Shown in pieces: positions 15,605 to 23,834 of a stretch of DNA of 64,000 nucleotides. Under the pieces are notes generated by a model. That model was not told where the DNA came from. It ran no database searches and saw only the letters and a program-made list of their open reading frames with translations. The stretch's first letter is position 1. Each line of letters begins with the position of its first letter. The DNA lies in assembly GCF_014645895.1 (NCBI RefSeq), contig NZ_BMMP01000001.1, positions 124,001 to 188,000 of the forward strand, read 5' to 3'. A program made the translations under genes and the position numbers. Source of the stretch: Streptomyces daqingensis. GTDB taxonomy: Bacteria; Actinomycetota; Actinomycetes; Streptomycetales; Streptomycetaceae.

Positions 15605-16621
15605 GTGACCGGAGTCGCGTCACCCGGCCCGGCCGGACCCGAGCGTCTCGCGCCCGGGGCCCGCCCCCTGATGGAGGCGATGGCCGCCGTCTTCCCGGAC
15701 GTGGGGGTGACGGTGACGGACGCCGCGGAGGCGCGGCGGATACTCGCCCGCATGATGCCGCCGCCGACGGGCAACCCCGCCGTGGGGCAGGTGGAGGACC
15801 GCACGGTCCCCGGCCCCGAGGGCGCACCGCAGCTGCCCGTGCGGATCTACCGTCCGCCCGGCGGGAGCGTCGCGGCGGTGCCGACGGCCGTGTTCTTCCA
15901 CGGCGGCGGCTGGGTCCTCGGCGGTCTCGACAGCCACGACGCGACGGCGAGGAGTCTGTGCCTCGCCTCGGGCGCCGTCGTGGTCTCCGTCGACTACCGG
16001 CTCGCTCCGGAGGCCCGGTTCCCCGAGCCCGCCGAGGACGCGTACGCGGCCGTGTCCTGGGCCTCGGAGCACGTCGGGGAGCTGGGCGGGGATCCGCGGG
16101 CCCTGGTGGTCGCCGGGGACAGCGCGGGCGGCAACCTCGCGACGGTCTGCACGCTGATGGCGCGGGAGCGCGGCGGCCCGCGCATAGCCCACCAGTCGCT
16201 GATCTACCCGTCCACCGACACCGAGGCGCGCACGCCGTCGCGAGCGGCCAACGCGCGGGGCTACTTCCTCACCGAGGAAGCCATGCGCTGGTTCGGCACC
16301 CAGTACTTCGGACCGGACGCGGACCTCTCCCACCCCCACGCGGCGCCGCTGCGGGCGGACCTTCGGGGTCTGCCGCCCGCGCACGTCGTCACGGCCGGCT
16401 GCGATCCGCTGTGCGACGAGGGCCGGCTGTACGCCGCCAGGCTCTCGGAGGCCGGGGTGCCCGTGACCGAGGCGCACTTCCCGGGGATGTTCCACGGCTT
16501 CCTGGGAGCGGGCCGTCTGCTTCCGGACGCTCAGGAAGCCATGGCAGGACTGGGCAAAGTCATTGCCGCGACAGCTTCTGACAGGAAGATCGACGGCGAT
16601 GAGGGGGGTTCAGAAGGATAA
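15605..16621 (+). CDS. alpha/beta-hydrolase, hormone-sensitive-lipase family esterase
   Basis: A 338-residue esterase. The HSL-family oxyanion motif HGGG is at 99-102, the nucleophile elbow is GDSAGGN (171-177, Ser173), and Asp267 and His297 complete the triad. It acts on short-chain esters or lactones; the natural substrate is unknown. A strong GAGGAGAAGGAG ribosome site precedes the GTG at 15605. Without a signal peptide it should be cytoplasmic. Confidence 0.93.
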   Translation: MTGVASPGPAGPERLAPGARPLMEAMAAVFPDVGVTVTDAAEARRILARMMPPPTGNPAVGQVEDRTVPGPEGAPQLPVRIYRPPGGSVAAVPTAVFFHGGGWVLGGLDSHDATARSLCLASGAVVVSVDYRLAPEARFPEPAEDAYAAVSWASEHVGELGGDPRALVVAGDSAGGNLATVCTLMARERGGPRIAHQSLIYPSTDTEARTPSRAANARGYFLTEEAMRWFGTQYFGPDADLSHPHAAPLRADLRGLPPAHVVTAGCDPLCDEGRLYAARLSEAGVPVTEAHFPGMFHGFLGAGRLLPDAQEAMAGLGKVIAATASDRKIDGDEGGSEG

Positions 16622-16701
16622 TTTGCGGCGCCTCCACTTGAGAGGGGGATCGGGTGCGGCTACCGTTTAGTCACGCCAGGTTCTTTCGTGGAGGGGTAGT
16701 C

Positions 16702-18099
16702 ATGACGGAAATTCTTTCGTCCGAGACCGAGGCCGGCGGGGGTACGTCCGACGAGCGCGTGGTCGAACACCCGGCGTGGGCCGTACTCAAGGACGCGGTG
16801 GAGGCGATCCGTCCGGCCCAGTCCAAGGACGGCTCCATCGACTTCGACGCCGAAGACGCACCCTCGCGCACCGCGGTGGAGGGCGAGGTCGCGCAGATAT
16901 GCAACGCGGTACGCGACCTCTCCGCGCTCCTCCCGCACGACGCCGAATACCACGAAGCGCTCGTCGCCGACCTGCGCCGCTGGGCCGAGGACGGCTTCGG
17001 CGTGCCCGACTTCCTCGACTCCCTGCTCGCCTTCCAGCCCGCACAGGACCGCCGCGACGGGCTGCAGCACCTGGTCGTCTTCCCCATGTACACCCAGAAC
17101 GGCAACCCCGACCGCAACCTGGAAGCGGTCGTGCTGCGCATGGTCTGGCCCGACTGGCTCGCCGAGCTGGAGCGCACGCGCTACGACAACCCCCTCTTTT
17201 GCGGCATCACCTTCGAGGACTTCACCTCCGGCTACGACACCAACTCCGCGGTGCTCTTCCCCGAGACGGTGGCCGTCCGTCAGGCGCCCGAGCGCTTCTC
17301 CTGGGGCGGCATCTTCTGCGACCGCGAGGCCGCCCGCTTCCGCCGCGTCATCGACGCCGCCTGCGACGTGACCAGCCTCAGCCTCCCCGACGACGCCAGG
17401 GGACTGGTGTCCGACCAGGCGCGCTGCCAGCAGACCTTCGTGCTCTGGGACATGATCCACGACCGCACGCACAGCCACGGCGACCTGCCCTTCGACCCCT
17501 TCATGATCAAGCAGCGCCAGCCGTTCTGGATGTACGGGCTGGAGGAGCTGCGCTGCGACCTGACGGCCTTCCACGAGGGCGTGCGCCTGGAGGCGGACGG
17601 CTACCCGCAGGGCCGCGACGTGCAGTTCGCGGTCCTCCTCGACCGGCTCTTCCGCTTCCCCGTCACCGGCGAGCGCAACCGCAACTACGACGGGCTGGGC
17701 GGCCAGCTCCTCTTCGCCTACCTCCACCAGCACGACGCGCTGCGCTGGAGGGACAACAAGCTCTCCATGGACTGGGACCGCGCGCGGGAGGTGACGGTGC
17801 GTCTCCGGGAAGAGATCGAGACGCTCTACCGCGCGGGCATCGACCGCCCGAAGATCGTCCACTGGTTCAAGGCGTACGAACTCGTCTCCACCTACCTGGC
17901 CCCGCACCCCGGTTCGAAGTGGGCCCGCGGCCCGGAGGCGCTCGACCTCAGCCTGCCGCCCCGCAAGCTCGTGGACGATGTGCTTCCGGATGAGTTTCCG
18001 CTGAGCATGTTCTACGAGGCCCTCGCGAAGAAGCTCCGTTCCGTGATCGCATCGACCAAGGGCATCACGGCGGAGGCCCCAGCCCTCGCCGCCGCCTGA
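16702..18099 (+). CDS. DUF6421-like protein with a possible zincin-type metal site
   Basis: A 465-residue cytoplasmic protein that I match from memory to DUF6421, a Streptomyces family of unknown function. Residues 253-257 read HDRTH, an HExxH-like motif with Asp for Glu, followed by Ser-His-Gly; 24 residues on comes EELRCD (281-286), reminiscent of the second ligand motif of gluzincin peptidases. This metal-site reading is my inference. A strong GGAGGGG ribosome site precedes the ATG at 16702. SDR and threonine aldolase genes follow on the same strand, with a hairpin at 18107-18143 in between. Confidence 0.7.
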   Translation: MTEILSSETEAGGGTSDERVVEHPAWAVLKDAVEAIRPAQSKDGSIDFDAEDAPSRTAVEGEVAQICNAVRDLSALLPHDAEYHEALVADLRRWAEDGFGVPDFLDSLLAFQPAQDRRDGLQHLVVFPMYTQNGNPDRNLEAVVLRMVWPDWLAELERTRYDNPLFCGITFEDFTSGYDTNSAVLFPETVAVRQAPERFSWGGIFCDREAARFRRVIDAACDVTSLSLPDDARGLVSDQARCQQTFVLWDMIHDRTHSHGDLPFDPFMIKQRQPFWMYGLEELRCDLTAFHEGVRLEADGYPQGRDVQFAVLLDRLFRFPVTGERNRNYDGLGGQLLFAYLHQHDALRWRDNKLSMDWDRAREVTVRLREEIETLYRAGIDRPKIVHWFKAYELVSTYLAPHPGSKWARGPEALDLSLPPRKLVDDVLPDEFPLSMFYEALAKKLRSVIASTKGITAEAPALAAA

Positions 18100-18106
18100 C
18101 CGGCGG

Positions 18107-18143
18107 CCCGGTGCGCCTCCCGGACCCGGGGCGGCGCACCGGG
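18107..18143 (+). terminator. hairpin between the DUF6421-like and SDR genes
   Basis: An 11-bp perfect stem (18107-18117 with 18133-18143) and a 15-base loop, 7 bases after the upstream stop. It could be a terminator or partial terminator, lowering expression of the two downstream genes relative to the first. Confidence 0.5.
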
Positions 18144-18222
18144 GCCCGGCAGGCGCACACGACAGCACAACGCACGCGGCACCACGGCGGCGCGGGGCGT
18201 CCATGACCAGGAGGCAGCAGGC

Positions 18223-19002
18223 ATGACCAGCACGACGGCACGTGGATACCAGGGCAACGGGAACGGCAGCCTCGAGGGCTCTGTCGTCGCCGTCGCCGGT
18301 GCGGCGGGCCCCGCGGGAGCGGCGGCGGTCCTGCACCTCGCCGAAGAGGGAGCCACGGTGGTCGCCGCCGACGCGGACGCCGAACGCCTCGCGCAGGCCG
18401 TCGACGCCGCCCGGTTCGCCCACGGCGGCGCGAGCGTCACTGGCGACACCGTCGACCTGCTGGACCTGGGCGCCGCCCAGGAGTGGGCCTCGCGGACGGA
18501 GAAGGAGTTCGGACGCGTCGACGGCCTCGTGCACCTCGTCGGCGGCTGGCGCGGCTCCCGCTCGTTCGCGGAGACGGACCTCGCCGACTGGGACGCGCTG
18601 CACAGCCTGCTGATCCGCACCGTCCAGCACACCTCCCTCGCCTTCGAGGGCGCCCTCAAGCGCAGCGGGAACGGCCGCTTCCTCCTCGTCAGCGCGGCCG
18701 GCGCGACCAAGCCGACGGCCGGCAACGCCGCCTACTGCGCCGCCAAGGCCGCCGCCGAGGCATGGACCCTGGCCCTCGCCGACTCCTTCCGCAAGGCCGG
18801 GGGCGACGCGGGCCCGTCGGCGGCTGCTGCCATCCTTGTGGTGAAGGCGCTGGTGAGCGAGCAGATGCGCGCCGACCGCCCGAACGCGAAGTTCGCGGGC
18901 TTCACCGACGTATCGGAGCTGGCGGAGGCCATCGCCGGGACATGGAGCACGCCCACCGAGGAAGTGAACGGAAACCGCCTGTGGTTGACTCCGAAGCCGT
19001 GA
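18223..19002 (+). CDS. short-chain dehydrogenase/reductase
   Basis: A 259-residue Rossmann-fold oxidoreductase. The cofactor loop is GAAGPAG (26-32), a variant of GxxxGxG. Ser157, Tyr171 and Lys175 form the catalytic set, with YCAAK as the YxxxK motif. The N-terminal 18 residues are Gly/Asn-rich and probably disordered. An AGGAGG ribosome site precedes the ATG. Its TGA overlaps the GTG of the threonine aldolase gene (GTGA), so the two are translationally coupled and may act in one pathway. Confidence 0.9.
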   Translation: MTSTTARGYQGNGNGSLEGSVVAVAGAAGPAGAAAVLHLAEEGATVVAADADAERLAQAVDAARFAHGGASVTGDTVDLLDLGAAQEWASRTEKEFGRVDGLVHLVGGWRGSRSFAETDLADWDALHSLLIRTVQHTSLAFEGALKRSGNGRFLLVSAAGATKPTAGNAAYCAAKAAAEAWTLALADSFRKAGGDAGPSAAAAILVVKALVSEQMRADRPNAKFAGFTDVSELAEAIAGTWSTPTEEVNGNRLWLTPKP

Positions 19003-20060
19003 CCACCGACGCCAGGCGCCGCCACGACCCAGGGGTCCGCGGTTTTGCCAGCGACAACTACGCGGGCGTCCACCCCGAGGTCCTGGCGGCACTGGCCCTG
19101 GCCAACGGCGGCCACCAGTCCGCGTACGGGGACGACGACTACACCGCCCACCTGCAGCAGACCGTCCGCAGCCATTTCGGCGCGCGTGCCGAGGCCTTCC
19201 CCGTCTTCAACGGGACGGGCGCGAACGTCGTCGCGCTGCAGGCGCTCACCGACCGATGGGGTGCGGTGGTCTGCGCCGAGAGCGCCCACATCAACGTCGA
19301 CGAGTGCGGGGCGCCCGAACGCGTCGGCGGCCTCAAGCTGCTGACGGTCCCCACCGAGGACGGCAAGCTCACCCCGGAGCTCATCGACCGCGAGGCGCAC
19401 GGCTGGGAAGACGAGCACCGGGCGATGCCGCAGGTCGTCTCGATCACACAGAACACCGAACTCGGCACCTGCTACACGGTCGAGGAGGTGCGGGCCATCT
19501 GCGAGCACGCCCACGAGCGCGGCATGAAGGTCCACCTCGACGGCGCCCGCATCGCGAACGCCGCGGCGTCGCTCGACGTGCCCATGCGGGCCTTCACCAA
19601 CGCGGCGGGCGTCGACGTGCTCTCCCTGGGCGGCACCAAGAACGGGATGCTCTTCGGCGAGGCCGTGATCGTCCTCGATCCCGGGGCGGTCGGCGCCATG
19701 AAGCACCTGCGCAAGCTGTCGATGCAGCTCGCCTCCAAGATGCGCTTCATATCCGTGCAGTGGGACGCCCTGCTCTCCGGCGACCTGTGGCTGCGCAACG
19801 CCCGCCACGCCAACGCGATGGCGCAGCGCCTCGCGGAGGGCGTGAAGAGCGTCGACGGGGTCGAGATCCTCTACCCCGTGCAGGCCAACGCCGTCTTCGC
19901 GCGCCTCCCGAACGAGGTCAGCGAACGCCTGCAGAAGCGCTTCCGCTTCTACTTCTGGGACGAGGCGGCCGGCGACGTGCGCTGGATGTGCTCCTTCGAC
20001 ACCACGGAGGAGGACGTCGACGGGTTCGTCGCGGCGCTGCGCGAGGAGATGGGCCGTTAG
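18999..20060 (+). CDS. low-specificity threonine aldolase-family PLP enzyme
   Basis: A 353-residue fold-type I PLP enzyme. The PLP lysine is Lys214 in LSLGGTKNGM, the cofactor Asp is in HLDGARI (179-185), and His97 in SAHINVDE probably stacks on PLP. Threonine aldolases split threonine or allo-threonine and other beta-hydroxy amino acids into glycine and an aldehyde. GTG at 18999 overlaps the SDR stop as GTGA and is preferred to GTG 18981. A coupled SDR could oxidise or reduce a hydroxy amino acid or the aldehyde product; that is inference. A strong bidirectional terminator follows. Confidence 0.92.
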   Translation: MTTDARRRHDPGVRGFASDNYAGVHPEVLAALALANGGHQSAYGDDDYTAHLQQTVRSHFGARAEAFPVFNGTGANVVALQALTDRWGAVVCAESAHINVDECGAPERVGGLKLLTVPTEDGKLTPELIDREAHGWEDEHRAMPQVVSITQNTELGTCYTVEEVRAICEHAHERGMKVHLDGARIANAAASLDVPMRAFTNAAGVDVLSLGGTKNGMLFGEAVIVLDPGAVGAMKHLRKLSMQLASKMRFISVQWDALLSGDLWLRNARHANAMAQRLAEGVKSVDGVEILYPVQANAVFARLPNEVSERLQKRFRFYFWDEAAGDVRWMCSFDTTEEDVDGFVAALREEMGR

Positions 20061-20085
20061 ACAGGCGCGGCGGCACAGGAACGAA

Positions 20086-20117
20086 GAAGGGCGCACCGCT
20101 TGAGCGATGCGCCCTTC
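20086..20117. terminator. bidirectional terminator between threonine aldolase and acyltransferase genes
   Basis: A 10-bp perfect outer stem (20086-20095 with 20108-20117) with an inner CGCT-TG-AGCG stem-loop. It sits between convergent genes and serves both strands. Confidence 0.8.
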
Positions 20118-20128
20118 CGTCGTCCGCG

Positions 20129-20848
20129 CTACATGGACTGCGCCTCCGAGGCCGTCGGGGCCGTTCCGCCCATGTGCGCCGGCAGCCACCACCTGTCGCT
20201 GTCGTCCTTCGGCACCGCGGGATAGGCGCGCTGCGCGGCCTCCAGCAGCTCCTGGACACGCTCACGCAGCCTGGCCGTCAGCCCCGCGGCGGACTCCTCC
20301 GCGGGAGCTTGCATCGGCTCACCGACGCGGATGTTCACGGGGAAGTGGTTGCGTCCGAAGTCCCGCTTGCGGCCCTTGGTCCACAGCCGCTGCGTGCCCC
20401 ACAGGGCCATGGGCACCAGCGGCACACCCGCTTCCTGCGCGAGCCGGGCCGCGCCCGACTTGAAGTCCTTGAGCGTGAAGGAGCGGGAGATCGTCGCCTC
20501 CGGGAAGACGCCGATGATCTCCCCGGACCGCAGGGAGTCCAGCGCGTGGCTGTAGGCGCCCTCGCCCTTCGAGCGGTCCACCGGTATGTGCTTCATCGCC
20601 CGCATCAGCGGTCCGGAGACCTTGTGCCGGAAGACGGAGTCCTTGGCCATGAAGCGCACCAGCCGCTTCGAGGGCAGGGCCGCCAGGCCGGAGAAGATGA
20701 AGTCGAGATAGCTGATGTGGTTGCTGACCAGGACGGCTCCGCCCCGCTGCGGCACATGCTCGGTCCCGTCGATGTCGAAGCGCAGGTCCAGTGCCTTGAA
20801 CCAGGCCCGCGCCGTGGCGATCACCGGCGGGTAGACGAGTTCTGCCAT
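20129..20848 (-). CDS. lysophospholipid (1-acylglycerol-3-phosphate) acyltransferase
   Basis: A 239-residue PlsC-type enzyme that moves an acyl group onto lysophosphatidic acid or a similar acceptor in phospholipid synthesis. The catalytic HX4D motif is NHISYLD (His44, Asp49), and the acceptor-binding FPEATISRS lies near residues 113-121. It is probably membrane-associated. A short hydrophobic segment precedes the HX4D motif. Terminator at its 3' end; the 338-base gap upstream separates it from the thioredoxin gene. Confidence 0.9.
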   Translation of the reverse strand: MAELVYPPVIATARAWFKALDLRFDIDGTEHVPQRGGAVLVSNHISYLDFIFSGLAALPSKRLVRFMAKDSVFRHKVSGPLMRAMKHIPVDRSKGEGAYSHALDSLRSGEIIGVFPEATISRSFTLKDFKSGAARLAQEAGVPLVPMALWGTQRLWTKGRKRDFGRNHFPVNIRVGEPMQAPAEESAAGLTARLRERVQELLEAAQRAYPAVPKDDSDRWWLPAHMGGTAPTASEAQSM

Positions 20849-21186
20849 GTCGGGAGACCTTCCTGTCGCTGCCTGGGGAGGGAGTCTCCGGCCAGGGGGT
20901 GCCCATTACCTACGGACGCGTAACTTCGGCCCGCGCCAGATGGTTCCCGAAGGGCAGGCCCCTGGCTACCCCGCAACGTGGTCCGGGGGAGGCCCGCGGG
21001 GAGATCCTCGTCACCGGCTGCCGGGAACGGACGGGAATGCCCGTGCGTACCGTGCATGCTGCACACTTCGGACGGCCCGCACCGCGAGGACCCGAGCGGC
21101 GGGCGCCCAGGACGGCCGGCGACAGCGGGCGGGAACCACCCGGCCGCGGCCTTGGCAGAGGCACGAACGCGCGACGGGAGAGAGCA
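20849..21186. other. 338-base divergent intergenic region
   Basis: It separates the minus-strand acyltransferase gene and the plus-strand thioredoxin gene, so it should hold both promoters. I see no convincing -35/-10 pair. A 13-bp palindrome, GTGCA-TGC-TGCAC, is at 21052-21064. The plus-strand frame is open from 20899 but its residues before 21187 are arginine-rich and not protein-like. Confidence 0.4.
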
Positions 21187-21555
21187 GTGGACGAGGGCGG
21201 GAGCGACGGCGGACGGCCCGCGGGCGAGGACGTGCTGCTCGAACCGGCGGTCCTCGGCCTTCCGCGCCTGGGGGAGCGTGCCACGCTCGTGCACTTCTCC
21301 AGCGCCTTCTGCCAGCCGTGCCGCGCTACCCGGCGCGTCCTGGCCGAGGTCGGAGGCATGGTCGAGGGCGTGGCCCACGTCGAGATCGATGCGGAGGAGC
21401 ACCTCGGACTCGTGCGCCGGCTGGGCATCCAGGGGACGCCGGCCGTGCTCGTCCTCTCCGCCGGAGGGCGCGTGGTGCGCCGTGCGTACGGGCAGCCCCG
21501 CACGGCTGACGTCATCGCCGCTGTCGGCGAGGCAGCGGAGGCGGCGGAACGGTGA
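21187..21555 (+). CDS. thioredoxin-family protein
   Basis: A 122-residue thioredoxin fold. The redox motif is FCQPC (Cys42, Cys45), and the cis-proline loop is GIQGTPAVLVL. There is no signal peptide, so it should act in the cytoplasm as a disulfide reductase or redox partner. GTG at 21187 with an upstream GGGAGAG site is preferred. It lies 298 bases upstream of etfB on the same strand. Confidence 0.85.
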   Translation: MDEGGSDGGRPAGEDVLLEPAVLGLPRLGERATLVHFSSAFCQPCRATRRVLAEVGGMVEGVAHVEIDAEEHLGLVRRLGIQGTPAVLVLSAGGRVVRRAYGQPRTADVIAAVGEAAEAAER

Positions 21556-21751
21556 GAGGGGGCGGCGTTCGCGCCGGTGGAAGGCGTGCCGTGATTGATC
21601 TCGCATCGCCTGAGCGCTTGCTTGACGCTCGGAGCGCCGTGTCGGCACCGTGACGGTACGCGCTCGCCCGTTCCGGCGCCGCGCGGCGGCCGTGATTGAG
21701 TTGGCCGTGTGCCCGGTGCGACAGGCGTTGGCAAGGTCACAGTTCCCGGCC

Positions 21752-21780
21752 TTGAGTACGGGGTACGCGCTGTGTGTACT
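21752..21780 (+). promoter_or_regulatory. candidate promoter for etfBA
   Basis: TTGAGT (21752-21757) and TGTACT (21775-21780) with a 17-base spacer lie about 75 bases before the etfB start, in an AT-richer patch. A second -10-like TAATAT follows at about 21787. Confidence 0.38.
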
Positions 21781-21853
21781 GACGAGTAATATTTGAACGG
21801 GGTCCGGACCAGTGACGGACCGGAACCGTAGGACAAGCAGTAGGAGAGCCGGC

Positions 21854-22642
21854 GTGAGCTTGAGGATCGTTGTCTGTGTGAAGTACGTGCCCGACGCCAC
21901 CGGCGACCGGCAGTTCGCCGATGACCTGACCACCGACCGCGAATCGGTGGACGGTCTCCTCTCGGAGCTGGACGAGTACGCCGTGGAGCAGGCGCTCCAG
22001 ATCGGCGAGAACTCCGACGACGACGCCGAGATCACCGTGCTCACCGTCGGTCCCGAGGACGCGAAGGACGCCCTGCGCAAGGCGCTCTCCATGGGTGCCG
22101 ACAAGGCCGTCCACGTGGAGGACGACGACCTGCACGGTACCGACGCCCTCGGCACCTCCGCGGTCCTGGCCAAGGCCATCGAGAAGACCGGTTACGACCT
22201 GGTCATGTGCGGCATGGCCTCCACCGACGGCACCATGGGCGTCCTTCCGGCCCTGCTGTCCGAGCGTCTCGGCGTGCCGCAGGTGACCCTGCTGTCCGAG
22301 GTCTCGGTGACCGACGGCAAGGTCAACGGCCGCCGCGACGGCGACGCCGCGACCGAGCAGCTCGAGGCGTCGCTGCCCGCCGTCGTCTCCGTCACCGACC
22401 TCTCCGGCGAGGCGCGTTACCCCTCCTTCAAGGGGATCATGGCGGCCAAGAAGAAGCCGGTGGAGTCCCTGGACCTGGACGACCTGGACATCGACGCGGA
22501 CGAGGTCGGACTCGAGGGCTCCTGGACGAAGGTCGACGAGGCCACGCCGCGTCCGGCTCGCACCGCGGGCACGGTCGTGACGGACGAGGGCGAGGGCGCC
22601 AAGCAGCTCGCCGAGTACCTCGCGGGCCAGAAGTTCATCTGA
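21854..22642 (+). CDS. etfB: electron transfer flavoprotein beta subunit
   Basis: A 262-residue FixA/EtfB subunit. The N-terminus VSLRIVVCVKYVPDATGDRQ and the AMP-binding region DLVMCGMASTDGTMG are characteristic. With EtfA it takes electrons from acyl-CoA dehydrogenases and passes them to the quinone pool. GTG at 21854 with AGGAG 7 bases upstream is chosen; the frame is open from 21812. EtfA follows after 64 bases. No ETF-quinone oxidoreductase gene is in the window. Confidence 0.96.
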   Translation: MSLRIVVCVKYVPDATGDRQFADDLTTDRESVDGLLSELDEYAVEQALQIGENSDDDAEITVLTVGPEDAKDALRKALSMGADKAVHVEDDDLHGTDALGTSAVLAKAIEKTGYDLVMCGMASTDGTMGVLPALLSERLGVPQVTLLSEVSVTDGKVNGRRDGDAATEQLEASLPAVVSVTDLSGEARYPSFKGIMAAKKKPVESLDLDDLDIDADEVGLEGSWTKVDEATPRPARTAGTVVTDEGEGAKQLAEYLAGQKFI

Positions 22643-22706
22643 GCGGCCGCCCGAGCCCACGTCCTCCCGCCCGCAGAACCGTCACGATTCCCGCAGGAGC
22701 AACCCC

Positions 22707-23669
22707 ATGGCTGAAGTCCTTGTCTACGTCGACCACGTGGACGGTGCCGTCCGCAAGCCGACCCTCGAACTGCTGACCCTGGCCCGCCGCATCGGCGACC
22801 CCGTCGCCCTGCACCTCGGCGCCGGCGCCGAGGAGGCCGCCAAGACCCTCGGCGAGTACGGCGCGGTGAAGGTGCTGGCCGCCGACGCGCCCGAGTTCTC
22901 CGACTACCTCGTCGTACCGAAGGTGGACGCGCTGCAGGCCGCCTACGAGGCCGTCTCCCCGGCCGCGGTGCTGGTGCCCTCCTCCTCGGAGGGCAAGGAG
23001 ATCGCCGCCCGCCTCGCGGTGCGCATCGGCTCCGGCCTCATCACCGACGCCGTCGATCTGGAGGCGGGGGACGAGGGGCCGGTGGCCTCCCAGTCCGTCT
23101 TCGCCGCCGGTTTCACGACCAAGTCCCGCGTCACCAAGGGCACTCCGGTCATCACCGTCAAGCCCAACTCGGCCGCGCCCGAGGCGGCTCCGGCCGCCGG
23201 CGGCGTGGAGCAGCTGCAGGTTGCCTTCGGCGAGAAGTCGACCGGGACGAAGGTCGTCTCCCGCACGCCGCGCGAGTCGACCGGACGTCCGGAGCTGACC
23301 GAGGCGGCGATCGTCGTCTCGGGTGGCCGCGGCGTCAACGGCGCGGAGAACTTCCACGTCATCGAGGGCCTCGCCGACTCGCTCGGTGCGGCCGTGGGCG
23401 CCTCCCGCGCCGCGGTGGACGCCGGCTGGTACCCGCACTCCAACCAGGTCGGGCAGACCGGTAAGACGGTCTCCCCGCAGCTGTACGTCGCGACGGGTAT
23501 CTCCGGTGCGATCCAGCACCGGGCCGGGATGCAGACGTCCAAGACCATCGTCGCGATCAACAAGGACGCCGAGGCGCCGATCTTCGACCTCGTCGACTAC
23601 GGCGTCGTCGGCGACCTTTTCGACGTCGTCCCCGCGCTGACGGAAGAGATCAACTCCCGCAAGGGCTGA
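22707..23669 (+). CDS. etfA: electron transfer flavoprotein alpha subunit
   Basis: A 320-residue FixB/EtfA subunit. The C-terminal FAD domain is clear: GRGVNGAENF near 209, then GASRAAVDAGW, QVGQTGKTVSPQLYVA, GISGAIQHRAGM and AINKD. The N-terminal half is the Rossmann-like domain shared with EtfB. A GCAGGAGCA ribosome site precedes the ATG. It forms an operon with etfB, ended by the strong hairpin at 23702-23739. Confidence 0.97.
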   Translation: MAEVLVYVDHVDGAVRKPTLELLTLARRIGDPVALHLGAGAEEAAKTLGEYGAVKVLAADAPEFSDYLVVPKVDALQAAYEAVSPAAVLVPSSSEGKEIAARLAVRIGSGLITDAVDLEAGDEGPVASQSVFAAGFTTKSRVTKGTPVITVKPNSAAPEAAPAAGGVEQLQVAFGEKSTGTKVVSRTPRESTGRPELTEAAIVVSGGRGVNGAENFHVIEGLADSLGAAVGASRAAVDAGWYPHSNQVGQTGKTVSPQLYVATGISGAIQHRAGMQTSKTIVAINKDAEAPIFDLVDYGVVGDLFDVVPALTEEINSRKG

Positions 23670-23701
23670 GGAACTTCCGCGAGCGCCGAGCTCCGCACCA
23701 C

Positions 23702-23739
23702 CCTCGCCCCAGCACACCGCCCGGTGTGCTGGGGCGAGG
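23702..23739 (+). terminator. terminator of etfBA
   Basis: A 17-bp perfect stem (23702-23718 with 23723-23739) with a 4-base loop, then GTTTC. It is one of the strongest hairpins in the window. Confidence 0.88.
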
Positions 23740-23834
23740 TGTTTCACGTCGTCGGCGGGTCCGCCATGCGGGTGCGATTCTGCTGACAGCAGGACGGGGC
23801 CCCGAACCGGCCGGCGGCCGGGGAGGGTTGGGGC

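Noticed and set aside
16660-19092. 810-codon minus-strand open frame opposite the DUF6421-like and SDR genes
   Set aside because: A shadow of plus-strand genes with clear motifs and ribosome sites.
18999-20060. Part of a biosynthetic cluster for a beta-hydroxy amino acid
   Set aside because: No NRPS, PKS, adenylation or transporter genes adjoin it; only the DUF6421 and SDR neighbours are linked.
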